From positions 98,150,501 to 98,214,500 of the forward strand of contig CM032228.1 of NCBI GenBank assembly GCA_019009955.1: 64,000 bases of DNA. Reading direction: 5' to 3'. Origin of the DNA: Riptortus pedestris (taxonomy: Eukaryota > Arthropoda > Insecta > Hemiptera > Alydidae). Shown one piece after another: positions 11,083-22,489 of this stretch. The notes below the pieces were generated by a model, which did not search any database, was not told the DNA's origin, and saw only the letters and a list, made by a program, of their open reading frames with translations. Both the position numbers and the translations under genes were made by a program. Positions within the stretch are counted from its first letter, which is position 1. The number at the start of each line of letters is the position of its first letter.

Positions 11083-11846
11083 TTTAGCTTGTATTATAAA
11101 ACTATAGATCAAGTTCGTTAAATATTCTAAATCAAGAATTTCAAATTATCTCCGTTATTTAATTTCCTATAAATGTCGTTTTTCATTTTTCTCTCTCTAT
11201 GTCGAATATTAAGTGAGATATTTGCATTTTTCAGTATCCAATCTTTCGTATACTCATCTCATATTAACTGTAAGCGTATATATCATGAAACTTTCTATTC
11301 GAAGTTTATGTCTAAAATATAGTTTCCTTTGTACTTTCATTTTGTGACATATAACCAAAATATGTTTTGAGTGACCTTATTAATTAAGATTTTATATTCA
11401 CAGAATAAATTTTCTTAAACTGTACTATACTTGATATTTAACAGTTTCATGCAAACATAAAGATAGATCTGCTAAGGCTTGAAATCGGACTTTGGGGGGA
11501 GGGTGAGGATTGTTAGAGGGGAGGAAAGCCAAAAATTCTGTTATTGTAAATTGGATCGAAACGGAATATAACCCATCTTGATACAAGTTGGATGTTTATA
11601 ATTATTATTCTATCTATTTTGTTTTCTCCTTGAACATTAACCAAGTTATTTGCATTTTTTTTTGTGTTCAACGTAAGTAAACGTCACATCACTTATCCGG
11701 CCGGGGTTTCGATTCTTGTTACTAAGGTTTTATTACGGGAGAAATAAAGAATAAATGGTGAGTTGAGGTGATCAGCGCGTCATATACCAGACCAGCTCGT
11801 GTGAAATCTGCTTCATTTAAGCAGCCAATGCGTGACAGACTTTTTT
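10970..11846 (-). mobile_element. Helitron-like family A, copy 2 (hairpin end missing)
   Basis: The plus strand ends with GCGTGACAGACTTTTTT, the inverted form of the AAAAAAGTC start shared by the family, and contains GTGTGAAATCTGCTTC close to it. On the left it begins at TCTGTTACCGCCCTAGCCGT, the inner block beside the (TA)n tract (11035-11076). The terminal hairpin segment is absent. The inner 'tctccgtta ... gagatatttgcatttttcag' block occurs twice (near 11150 and 11540), as in copies 1 and 4. Confidence 0.6.
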
Positions 11847-12210
11847 AACCTTTACCTATTAAATATACATTTTTATTTATAATTATTTAAAACTTAATCT
11901 TTTATTTGCTTCATAGATTTTGATTTATATTATTATGATAATATTGGACGGAATACGCTGCCAATATTTGTTTCAGTTTAAAATTAGAATATTAATAACT
12001 GTAAAAACAATTTACAACACATTTTTTTCCGTTCTTAATTTAATAATACTCAGAAAGATGATTCTAGAGAAATTCTCTAATACACGTTACTCTAGGTCAC
12101 TTATTGATCTGTTTGCACTCCCAGTCCTCTTCTACGGGATAGGTCAGCTTCCAAGAAATTCCATTACATTTTCTGCAAATTATTACGATTCAGCATCGTT
12201 GACCAATTAA

Positions 12211-12785
12211 AAAAAGTCCGTCACGCAGGGGCTGCGTAAACTAAGCAGATTTCCCACGTGAAGTTTTACAATAGAGAAATCTGCCTAATAACAGCTGTAG
12301 TAGTAAGAAACCTCTAAACCTATTCACGAGGGACGAATAGTTACGAAAACGGCCGCCAGAGCTCACGGCGGAAAGTCCGAACATAGCCACTGCTGCCGAG
12401 CACATGCAGAATACAAATGCAGTAAATTTAATTTGCAATAAGATTGATTCTGTAATATTTTTCGATCCGACGTATAGTAACGGGGATATTTCGAATTTTC
12501 GAAAATCCACCCCTCTAAACCCCTCCTCCCACTGGTCCGATTTCAGCCGTTAACGAACTTGATCTTTCTTTTTACATAAAACGACTAAATATCGAGTTTG
12601 GTAACGATCAAACAAAAATTGCGACCGCAAGAGAGGTAACAGACAAATATATATATATAGTTTTGAACGGACCTCATTTTCGTCATCTACTAGGTAGGAT
12701 CGATGGACATTTGAAGAAATATTTCGAAAATTCCGTCATGATTACAACCTCAATAGCTGATTTCCCTTAAGGGAAATCTGCTAAA
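12211..12785 (+). mobile_element. Helitron-like family A, copy 3 (complete, reference copy)
   Basis: This complete non-autonomous element is about 575 bp long. It begins AAAAAGTCCGTCACGCAGGG, where ACGCAG-GGG-CTGCGT can form a 6-bp hairpin, and then has GCAGATTTCCCACGTG. It ends with a perfect 20-nt palindrome, GATTTCCCTTAAGGGAAATC (12759-12778), then TGCTAAA. The subterminal GCAGATTTCCC at the start is the exact inverse of GGGAAATCTGC in the end hairpin, so the two ends carry short subterminal inverted repeats. A (TA)n tract of five or six repeats sits at 12649-12659. Subterminal inverted repeats, a 3' stem-loop, an inner microsatellite and no coding region are the known layout of Helentron/DINE-type elements, and CTAA also fits the CTRR end of classical Helitrons. 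The class is an inference. Confidence 0.75.
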
Positions 12786-13624
12786 ATATATTTAGTAAGA
12801 GCTGCTATCCCCGAATTCCTGTGAATTTTGATAAGTTAAATAAATCTGTTGATATATTCACTTTTTCAGCAAAAATAGCTAACGTTCGAAGTATCTTAGA
12901 GTCTCGAAGTGCAATGAAAATGAGTTTTTGATCAATCTCGCATCATTGTTCAAAACACTGTGGAGAAATATACCATTATTAGTTGGAAATTAATAACCTG
13001 TATCAAACATTATCGTTGTACAGAGGTATTTGGATTTGCATTTGGAATACATTGGCTGAGCAATGAGTGTGCTATATTGCAAAGCTATACTAGCTCAATC
13101 TACTTCAATATTTAGTGTTCTTAATTATTTTTATGTTATATCTTAATATTTATATTGTTAATAGTACATAGTACGCTCAGTTGACATATTAAATGTTAAG
13201 AGACCAGTGATACTCCCCTTGGCCATTGTTTTCTTTAAACTATTTAGTTATTACAATTCATCAAATTCAACATTTCTGAAAATTACTAAAAGTAAAACTA
13301 TTAAATCAATGTGAGGTGAGGAGTGGAAGGGCATTGAAACTCAATTGGAGTTTAATTGTTGTCTTTACCCATAATTTCATGTTTAGTTTGATCCATTCGT
13401 TGCTACCCAATAGAATTCGGGAATTGTTGATTTTTAAAGGAGTCAAAATAAACAACGTTTGCTATATCATGTCCATGCTAGCCGAAAAATATATTGTAAT
13501 CCTCATTCCTGATCGCCTCTAAGTATATTATATAGGTTAAATTCAAAATTGAGGTAATGCAATACTAACTCTGATTATATGCTGTAAATGCAAAAATAAG
13601 ATCATTAATATACCTAATTTTGAT
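12786..13624. other. No recognised feature
   Basis: AT-rich DNA. The 68-codon plus-strand frame at 13316-13522 has no recognisable motif. Confidence 0.45.
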
Positions 13625-14320
13625 TTCATCATTGTCAAACTCGATATTTTCGCATTTCATAGTAGATCGCTGTAAGAATAACATTTTTTTATTATCTTCT
13701 ATTTCGAAAATTGAAAATCTCCGTTACGGGAAATCGGATCGAAATATTGTACTTCAGCAATATTATTGCTAATTAAATTGCCTATAAATGTTGTTATATA
13801 CATATTTTCTCGGAGATATTTGGATTTTGTACGTTTCATCCATAAGTAAACTCCCACTCCTACTCACCTTATATTAACAATAAGCTATTATATCACAACC
13901 ACATTATTCTAAGCTTATATTCCAAATATTCTTTTCAAGAGACCTACATACAATTTGGTTGTGTGATGACGCTATCAATTAAGATTTAATGTTTAAACCA
14001 GAAAATGTTTATTTGATCTATACCATACTCAATAGTAAAGATCACATTTGTTAGTCCCTGAAATAGGACTTGGAATAGAAATGGTTTAGAGGGGAAAGAG
14101 GATTCGAAAATTCAAAATATATTCCTTATTATGAGTCGGATCATAAAATGTCAGAACCGATCTTGTTAAACTATTGATGATCTACAATTGTTGTTCTTTG
14201 CATTTTTTCATTAACTCATATACAATTAATTACGATCTATCCTTAACATGAAAATAAATAACAATCTGTCTGATATAGAAGCACTGATATTTGATCTTCG
14301 TATCTACTGTAACCAAAATT
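13625..14320 (-). mobile_element. Helitron-like family A, copy 4 (decayed internal part)
   Basis: Inner blocks of the family are recognisable: AAATCTCCGTTACGGGAAAT, CGGATCGAAATATTGTA, then GAGTAAACTCCCACTCCTAC-like sequence (AAGTAAACTCCCACTCCTAC). A second diverged unit follows near 14060-14230 (TTTAGAGGGGAAAGAGGATT, TTATGAGTCGGATCATAAAA). Neither terminus is present. Confidence 0.55.
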
Positions 14321-15150
14321 GTTAACAACTCTAATGTGAAATAGGTTTATATAGTTCTTGAAGTTATAGGATATGACAGGCATGTGCCTCAAAATTGCAA
14401 TATTCATAATAAGGAGAAAGCTACTACGTAAAATATCAGGTTAGGATTCACCGAAAAAGAAAGAGCATTATATAAATAAAAAGGAAAAAAATAGAATGAC
14501 AAAACTCTTTAGTACAATGTAGGGATAGAAGTTGATTCTTCTCAGAGAGAACTGAAGCGGAGAACTCTCCCGATAAGCGACTTATGAATCGGAGAAGAGG
14601 ACTTTTGTGAGGCTTAACAACAAACGAATCGTTGTTTAATACAATATCAACTACCTTTTGTTTTTTTCCACATAGCCTATTGTAGAATTTGTACTCTATA
14701 TACACTTTTAATAATACTATAAAACCTCAGCATCGACATAGCATACATAATTCAAGTATATGTTAATTTAAGTGTTAATATTATTCTTAAAGTTGAACTA
14801 TTCTGTTAATTTATACAATTATTTATATTAATTTACGAATGATTACCCAATAATTAAATAAATAATTGAGTTATATACATTAGTACCCTCTTAGCTATAA
14901 GGTTAAATAAACAGAACGGGTAGGGGTCATCATATGCCTTACCTACACTTTTTGCTATTGTTATTTTCATAGAGACGAAAAACAAAGTTTCGCGATAGAA
15001 ATTTTTTATATTGTAGTTTTATTAATCTAAATATTTCCTAGACTTTTGACAGTTTCAATACGTCAAAATTTATAAGGAAGTTTGAAAGTAGCATATATAT
15101 TTTTTTTGGTGTAATGTATAGTTTCCTGGACATTTCCTTAGGGAAATTGC
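14321..15150. other. No recognised feature
   Basis: Very AT-rich. The 85-codon minus-strand frame at 14448-14705 has no motif and biased composition. Confidence 0.45.
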
Positions 15151-15170
15151 AAGGGACCTAATTGTATATA

Positions 15171-15182
15171 TCTATCTATCTA

Positions 15183-15234
<52 letters not shown>
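15171..15234. repeat. (TATC)n(TA)n compound microsatellite
   Basis: About three or four TATC units run directly into more than 20 TA repeats. Confidence 0.95.
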
Positions 15235-15239
<5 letters not shown>

Positions 15240-15330
15240 AATACTCCCGATTCTATACAGTCGGATCAAAATGTGTTATTCACCGTAATTTTTAGCTACT
15301 ATACAATGATGATGTATCTCTAAAAATACC

Positions 15331-15441
15331 GAAGAATTGGTATTTATTTCGTGATGAAATATAAATAAATAAAATCCTTAGTCCCACCTTGGCTAGAAAT
15401 GGGTGGCCCTATTATCCTTAGTAGCACAAAGTAAATAAATA
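15331..15441 (+). mobile_element. SINE family S, copy 2 (3' part only)
   Basis: It retains the body and tail: TAAAATCCTTAGTCCCACCT, TGGCTAGAAATGGGTGG and a TAAATAAATAAC tail. The tRNA-like head is missing, as expected for 5' truncation during retrotransposition. Confidence 0.7.
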
Positions 15442-18332
15442 ACAAAAGACTATTTTATTAATTAAAGGCCTTCTGTTAGTTTTGGATCCAGATTGACGTG
15501 TAAACCTGCCTGGTGCTTCTTTGGCCTATTGTTGAATGCAAGGAAATACCAGTGTGTCAATAGCGAGTTCCCCTCATCGGAGGGAGTTCTCTTTTCAACA
15601 AGACAGGCGTAGTTTTGAGTTAAATAATTATAGTTGATACTTACATTTTACAGACTTTCTTCAATTTATTAATATTGAGTTGAAATTAATAAATAGCTAG
15701 TGTGTTTTGTTGTTTGCTTTGTCTTTGATATTCGTAAAATACAGATGAAACGTCTAGTATTGGAAATAATAGCTCTAGGGTTGGTCACTTTGATTGACAA
15801 ATCCTTAGTTTGTACATAGGTCCTGTGACTCCGTCACCTTTTCAAAGCATTCAGTGTGATCCACAGTTGGGTTCATCCAATTTTGGACTCCAAGCTCCGT
15901 ATGGTTATCCAACTACCTTTAGTGGTATGATGGGCCTGCCTCTCTTGTCTCGTCCCACTAGAAGTTGCAAATGCCACATACCACTTCAAATCGAAGTACC
16001 CCGACGCAATATTTCCACATTAATAGCACAAATGATGTCAGACTCACTATACCAGGCGGCTTTGCTTCTGACCCTCCATCTGTGCTGCTTTCTTCATACT
16101 ATAAATATTATTTTTAGGTAGTTTTCCTTCTTGAGCTGAAAACGCCCATTCTTCGAGATTTTTTATCACGGCATTTGGACTTCAAGTCACTGGAACATTA
16201 TTAGTACCACCCTCCTGGCTGGGCTTCTGATTGATATTCTCTCTTATGCCATGAAGATCTTACCTTTGTTGAATTCTATCACCCACTCGCCGGGAGTCAA
16301 ATGCTTTAATAGGAGCAGCTTCTGAAAGAACCGAATAGTTACAACTACAAGGTGTATCGTTGTAGATCATGATGATGAGACAGCTTGTGTTCAGAAATAT
16401 ACTACAATCTGTGTCGTAACAAAAATATTGAGAGTTTATTGCTATAAGAAAATTAACTTTTCATTTACAAATTTATGTTGTCATTTATAAATAAGTTATT
16501 ATAATTAGGTATAAGAATTTTATATTACATATTTATTTAATGAATAAATGAAGCATCATAAAAGAAATGTTCTTTTGATTCAATCTTTTATTGAAATGTT
16601 TTTTTTTTTTTAACAATTTTATGAATATTGAAATTCTGAATAAATTGAAATATATGTTGAAACCCTTATTGTCTTAATTACACATGTGGCTGTTTTCTAA
16701 AAAAAATATAAGATATTTTAACGCTCATAGAATACTAGACAAAACTCACATTCACTTTCACTTATGTCAGTGAAAATCTTGATTCATATGCTAGCGACGC
16801 ATCCTCCTAAATGACACTGGGCCTACGAATGGTTTATACACTTCTTATAATTGCTAGATTATTATGGTGGAGTATGGAATTTTCATGCAGGTTTTGGAGT
16901 TTATATTGTACATACACACATGCAAAGATAGGAAATGGAAACGGGTATTAATTTGAGGACAAAATTACCAGCAGAAAAGAAGTTCCTGGGCAACACCTAA
17001 AACATAAAACAAAAACATAATGAATAACTGAACTTCCATTATCAAATTCCATTATCCAAATCTTACGATTGAAATATTATTCTTATATTCAAGTTTCCAT
17101 TTATTCATCATTAATGTCTTCTTGTGGGCATTAGAATACTAAGGAGATATTGCCAAATTATGAGTTTGGGTTAGAAATTATTACCTAAAATGTCATGGCC
17201 TTGAAAATGTCTCATTCAGTACCTTAAATCATCTTTATATAATCTTTATTTTCTGATTCCACAATCCACCAGGTAAAAAATGTGTTAACTAAGCTAGTTT
17301 TTTAACACCTGTAATTCAACAAAACACATTCTATTATATTCACATACCGTTTTCAATAAGGAAAACTTGCATCCATACAGATCTCATATCCAGCTTAAAC
17401 TTCTAGTCACGTTTATATAGGTTTCTTATTCCAGGGATAGAAAGGTTAGAATACGAAATATGATCAGCGTTTCATTCTAGTATGCGGGAAATCTGCTCCG
17501 TGATCTCAATCACTAATTTGACTTTTTGTTGGCATTTTAAGAGTAGCTTAAATGAAGATAATAAGTAATTGGGGCATTAATTCTACAAACTAAATGAAGA
17601 CTGTGAGTATAAAATAAGCTCCGTGTGCCAGGGCGTGGTCATTTATGGAACCTTGAAAATTTTAATAAATAAATGTATTCATTTATTTAAATGGCATTCA
17701 TTTATCTAACAAAAAACAAAATTCTAAGTAAAGGTAATGCTTTTTAACTATTTTTACAAACCAATTAATTGATAAAGTTTTTCATAATGATTAATGTTGA
17801 ATCCTAAAATAAAATCTTCACGGAGCACATCTTTTATTTCATTAATTAGTCTCAAAACGTTCATTATTCTTCGATGAAATTACTAAATAAATATTTGTGT
17901 AAAATTATAATAATTCTAATTTAATTAAATTTAAATAAAAGTAAGACCCTAATTTTATTAAAAAGCTTATCTTGTATCACAATTAAATATTTTAATTTAA
18001 TAATGGTTTTAGATTCCTTGATTCTTTTTTTCGAATTTACACCCTACTACCAGTACCTAACTTACATACTAGTTAATATTTCTTAATCAAATTTATTTTC
18101 AGTGTATTAATAGCATTGTTGTATAAGACAGCCAGTTTACAAATAGGTAGTTATACAAATTTATTTTATTATTGGATAATTTTTAGATTTGTTTCGTTAT
18201 TGATTTTGACGCTGGTACACTGTTTAACATTATTATTAATATTTTTCTTAAAAACAGTTAACCATTTTTATGGTAGTGTATAGGAAGCATATATATATTA
18301 TAGCGCTTCAGACTGTACTCCATAATCTAAAG

Positions 18333-18333
<1 letters not shown>
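15442..18333. other. Intergenic or intronic DNA, mostly unrecognised
   Basis: The block 15780-16330 has noticeably higher complexity and GC content than its surroundings and holds a 103-codon plus-strand frame (15810-16121), but no conserved motif was recognised. At 16314-16372 a short stretch (AGCAGCTTCTGAAAGAAC, then ACAACTACAAGG) resembles 4166-4203 in the LINE remnant at 4.0 kb. That supports decayed LINE sequence here. A weak family A-like word (GCGGGAAATCTGCTCCG) is near 17485. Confidence 0.4.

Positions 18334-18390
<57 letters not shown>
18334..18390. repeat. (TA)n microsatellite
   Basis: About 28 TA repeats immediately before Helitron B copy 1. Confidence 0.95.
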
Positions 18391-18396
<6 letters not shown>

Positions 18397-19665
18397 GTAA
18401 CCTCTGTCTGTACATTGATTTTTTTCGCGAAATTTCACGATAACTTTTCGTTTCACATGTCATAGACACCATATCTGCATTTTGTTTCTTTCGTGTATGT
18501 TTGTTTGTTTGTTTGTTTGTGTGTTTGTTACCTTTTCACGCATAAACGGCTGAACCGAATTTTATGAAACTTAGTATATATATTACTACTAGCCCAACTT
18601 AGATTTTAGGCAATATTAATATTCTCTAAGACAAATAGGAGTGGGGGTTATAAGGGAGGCCTGAAATTAAAAATAGCGATATTTCGTTTTCTATTGCTTT
18701 TTCAGCAAATATGCACATAACAAAAGTTGTTCATTTTGTTATTTAGAGTAACGTTTGTTATATGCACTTTTGCCGTATACGGAAGTATAAATGAGTTATA
18801 CGCTAAAAACTATAGCGGGAGCCCACAATTTTATTTGGCACAAAAGACTCAACCGAACTAAACCAAACTCGCTATGTGAATTAATACTAACGATTTCCTT
18901 ATAATAAGCCATACTAACATTTCTAGGGACGGGCAGGAGTGGGGGTTATAGGGGAGGCCTGATATTAAAAATAGCGATATTTCGTTTCCTATTGATTTTT
19001 CAGCAAATATGCACATTACAAAAGTTGTTTATTTTGTAATTTAAAGTAACATTTGTTATATGCACTTTTGCCGTATACGGAAGTATAAATGAGTTATACG
19101 CTAAAAACTATAGCGGGAGTCCACAATTTTATTTGGCACAAAAGACTCAACCGAACTAAACCAAACTCGGTATGTGAATTAGGACTAACGCCTTCCTTAT
19201 AATAAGCCATACTAACATTTCTAGGTACGGGCAGGAGTGGGGGTTATAAGGGAGGCCTGATATTAAAAATAGTGATTTCCTATTGGGGTTTCGGCAAATA
19301 TGCACATTACAAAAGTTGTTTATTTTGTTATTTAGAGAAATTTTCTCAACACTTCTTTTCAATATGAACTACCAGGTCCCTCAAATGAAATAATTGATTC
19401 AAATGTATGTCAATATTTTCTGATTAATAATTCAAATCTATGCATAATGCACAGGAAACGGGAAATATGACAATATGCAGGACAGTGAAGTCTTACATAA
19501 AAAAATAATTTTATTATTAACAAATCCACAGAAACGACAGGTGTTAACTCTAAACACTGGGACGGGTAAATGTCAAAATATTGGGCAAAGTAAAGCCTTG
19601 CCAAAAAAATACCACACCATTAAGCCTCAAATCAATTCCCGGGCGAAGCCGGGTATCTGAGCTAG
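18388..19665 (+). mobile_element. Non-autonomous Helitron family B, copy 1
   Basis: The right end is a textbook Helitron 3' terminus. The hairpin CCCGG-GCGAAG-CCGGG (19638-19653) is followed after eight bases by CTAG (19662-19665) and a T. The left end starts with AAAATTGTAACCTCTGTCTG, a GTTT-repeat tract and TTCACGCATAAACGGCTGAACCG-like sequence. The middle is made of 298-bp tandem units: AGGAGTGGGGGTTAT recurs at 18637, 18935 and 19233. No Rep/helicase ORF is present, so movement would need an enzyme encoded elsewhere. The exact left boundary is uncertain because it merges into TA repeats. Confidence 0.85.
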
Positions 19666-19666
19666 T

Positions 19667-20903
19667 ATATATATAAAATTGTAACCTCTGTCTGTACATT
19701 GATTTTTTTCGCGAAATTTCACGATAACTTTTCGTTTCACATGTCATAGACACCATAACTGCATTTTTTTTCTTTGGTGTCTGTTTGTTTGTTTGTTTGT
19801 TTGTTTATTTGTTTGTTTGTTTGTTACCTTTTCACGCATAAACGGCTGAACCGAATTTTATGAAACTTGGTATGTATATTACTACTAGCCCAACTTAGAC
19901 TTTAGGCTATATTAATATTCTCTAAGTCGAACAGGAGTGGGGGTTATAAATGAAGCCTGAAATTAAAAATAGCGATATTTCGTTTCCTATTGCCTTTTCA
20001 GCAAATATGCCTATAACAAAAGTTGTTTATTTTGTAATTTAGAGTAACTTTTGTTATATGCACTTTTGCCGTATACGGAAATTTAAATGAGTTATACGCT
20101 AAAAACTATAGCGGAAGTCAACAATTTATTAGGCACAAAAAACTCAGTGATAGTGATATTTCGTTTCCTATTGAGGTTTTGGCAAATATGAACATAACAA
20201 AAGTTGTTTATTTTGTTATTTATAGTAAATTTTGTTATATACACTTTTGTAGTATACCTAAGCATAATTGAGTTATACGTTAAAAACTACTGCGGAAGTC
20301 AACAATTTTATTTGGCCCAAAAAACTCAACCGAACTAAACCAAACTTGGTATGTGAGTTAGCACTAGCGCCTTTTTTATAATAAGCTATACCAACATTTC
20401 TAGGGACGGGCAGGAGTGGGGGTTATAAGGGAGGTCTGAAATTAAAAATATTGATATTTCGTTTTCTATTGGGGTTTCGGCAAATATGAACATAACAAAA
20501 GTTGTTTATTTTGTTATTTATAGTAACTTTTGTTATATACACTTTTGTCGTATACCTAAGCATAAATGAGTTATACGTTAAAAACTACTGCGGAAGTCAA
20601 CAATTTTATTTGGCCCAAAAAACTCAACCGAACTAAACCAAACTCGGTATGTGTATTAGCAATAACGCCATCCTTATAATAAGCCATACTAACATTTCTA
20701 GAAACGGGCAGGAGTGGGGGTTATAAGGGAGGCCTGAATTTACAAATTTTATTATTAACGAACCACAGAAACGACGGGTATTAGCCCTAAACACTGGGAC
20801 GGGAAAATGTCTAAATATTGTGCAAAGTAAAGCCTTGCCAAAAAAAATACCATCACCATCCAGCCTCAAATGAATTCCCGGGCGAAGCCGGGTACCTGAG
20901 CTA

Positions 20904-20904
<1 letters not shown>
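19667..20904 (+). mobile_element. Non-autonomous Helitron family B, copy 2 (end-to-end with copy 1)
   Basis: It begins with the same AAAATTGTAACCTCTGTCTG immediately after the CTAG-T of copy 1. It ends with the same GCGAAGCC hairpin and CTAG at 20901-20904, then a (TA)n tract. Internal units recur at 19933, 20412 and 20710; the first interval is 479 bp because of an extra partial unit and the second is exactly 298 bp. No coding region is present. The head-to-tail layout implies that copy 2 was joined at the 3' terminus of copy 1, or that the pair arose by end bypass. Confidence 0.85.

Positions 20905-20959
<55 letters not shown>
20905..20959. repeat. (TA)n microsatellite after Helitron B 3' end
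   Basis: About 27 TA repeats follow CTAG directly, suggesting insertion of the Helitron into a TA tract or later expansion next to it. Confidence 0.95.
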
Positions 20960-20962
<3 letters not shown>

Positions 20963-21037
20963 TTGGATACTTACCTACTGAATATTTTTCTTTTTTAAAA
21001 TCCTGAAGTGAAGAACTGATTTTGACACTGTCAATGA

Positions 21038-21241
21038 GTTTGGCTCTCTTTAGTTAACGAGTTAAAACGTTGGTCTTAATCTCACATGGTGAACCTACAA
21101 TGGCGAGTTCGATTCCCGCCTGGGCAATAGCAATTAACTTAGTGAGGAACTCATTTAATAAAATACTTAGTCCCAATCCTGGCATGGTGGTAACCCTTCC
21201 CGATTATCCTTAGTACCATAAAGTTGAAGTTAATACATAAC
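21038..21241 (+). mobile_element. SINE family S, copy 3
   Basis: The head carries a tRNA-like A-box region (TAGTTAACGAGTTAAAACG) and the B-box-like GAGTTCGATTCCC. The body has CTTAGTGAGGAACTCATTTA and CTTAGTCCCAATCCTGG, and the tail is AGTTAATACATAACAAC. It abuts the fold-back element that starts at 21247. Confidence 0.75.
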
Positions 21242-21246
21242 AACAT

Positions 21247-21479
21247 CTGTAGTCATATTTGTCGGTGCATACCGTCGTCACTGGCTGATGGTCGAGTACA
21301 GTTGGCAATCGCTTTCGATGCAAAGGCACCATCTTCAAGTCTTGAGTTGTACTCCTGTACAACTTCCTGAATACTACTCTAGACGGCTTGAAGATGGTGC
21401 CTTTGCATCGAAAGCGATTACCAACTGTACTCGACCATCAGCCAGTGACGACGGTCTCCACCGACAGATATGACTACAG
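21247..21479. mobile_element. Fold-back element D, 233 bp with inverted arms of about 93 bp
   Basis: The left arm (21247-21340) and right arm (21387-21479) are reverse complements with only a few mismatches, separated by a spacer of about 46 bp. The ends read CTGTAGTCATAT and ATATGACTACAG. Inside the arms are CGTCACTGGCTGATGGTCGA and its inverse. The right arm contains TTGAAGATGGTGCC followed by GCATCGAAAGCG, resembling the CTGANGA...GAAA core layout of hammerhead ribozymes found in Penelope-like repeats. No clear target duplication was found. The two overlapping plus-strand frames across the arms are artefacts. Confidence 0.85.
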
Positions 21480-22257
21480 TATCATCAATACTGGAGGTTC
21501 CAACACTTTACTTGATTTACTAATGACAATATCTATTTATTATAATTATTTTTTCTGTTCACTGCATGTACCCATAATTTCTGAGGTGATTCTTATTAAA
21601 TGTGTTCAAGGAAGAAAGTTTGTGAAAATTACATTTGTATTTTATTTAGTGAGGAGGCTTGAAAAGGTATATGAGCGGTCAATTGGCGCAGTCGTTGCAA
21701 TAATGGCCTTTATAGCCTTTTCAAAGCTCACTCCCTGAAGGTAGACGTGACTCGAATAAGGTTCGGGAAACGGTTTGTAGATTGCGCTAACGACCAGTGT
21801 CTCGAACCACTTAGTCGAAATGAAATTGAGGGAAAAGCCGAGCCCATTCAAATGTGGTAACACTAGTTACTTCCAATTGTAGCCATTGCTAATTGCCCTC
21901 CTTCCTTTGTAGTCAGGCATCTCTCTCTGCTAACGGTCAACACTACAACTCCCCTAATTCGGCTTAATGTTTGAAAACATTTCAATCCACCACCATAATT
22001 ATTTTACAATTAACGCTTATAATACTGCAAATAAAATATATAATAAGAACAAACAATAATTGACGAAATATGGGAATCATGACACTGTGTTCTTAGGTAC
22101 ACAATATATTCATTTAAAAAATCCCGTTTTCATAATACCCCACCCACTTAAGTAATTAAATCAAATAAAAAAATAAATTAAACAGAAAAATATTATAGGA
22201 AACATCATTATGCCTCAGTATTTTTTGCTTGAATCGATAAGGAGCCAAATCGTTAAG
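21480..22257. other. No recognised feature
   Basis: The part 21650-21950 is of moderate complexity with frames on both strands but no motif. The rest is AT-rich. Confidence 0.4.
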
Positions 22258-22336
22258 CTGAAATAGTTTTATCATAGGTTTTTTTCACAAATTTTCGAAA
22301 ATGATCCTGCCTAGCAGAAGACGAAAATAAGGTTCT
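22258..22336 (-). mobile_element. Helitron-like family A, terminal fragment
   Basis: Inverted family A right-end sequence without the hairpin: ATTTTCGAAAATGATCCTGC, then CTAGCAGAAGACGAAAATAA, equivalent to GATCCTACCTAGTAGATGAC in other copies. Confidence 0.5.
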
Positions 22337-22489
22337 GTTACCCCACAGATGGGTAACACTACTGCCCCGTTCAGTTGAGAAGGGTGTGGGTTTATTTGTT
22401 AAATTAACTCTCTTTTATATTAATAGATTATATATATTTTATATTAATAGATATTTCTTTCCCATTTCTGTTTTGATTTCATCTCTGTT

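Noticed and set aside
21288..21738. Overlapping ORFs at 21288-21473 and 21388-21738
   Set aside because: They run through the arms of fold-back element D and include no known domain.
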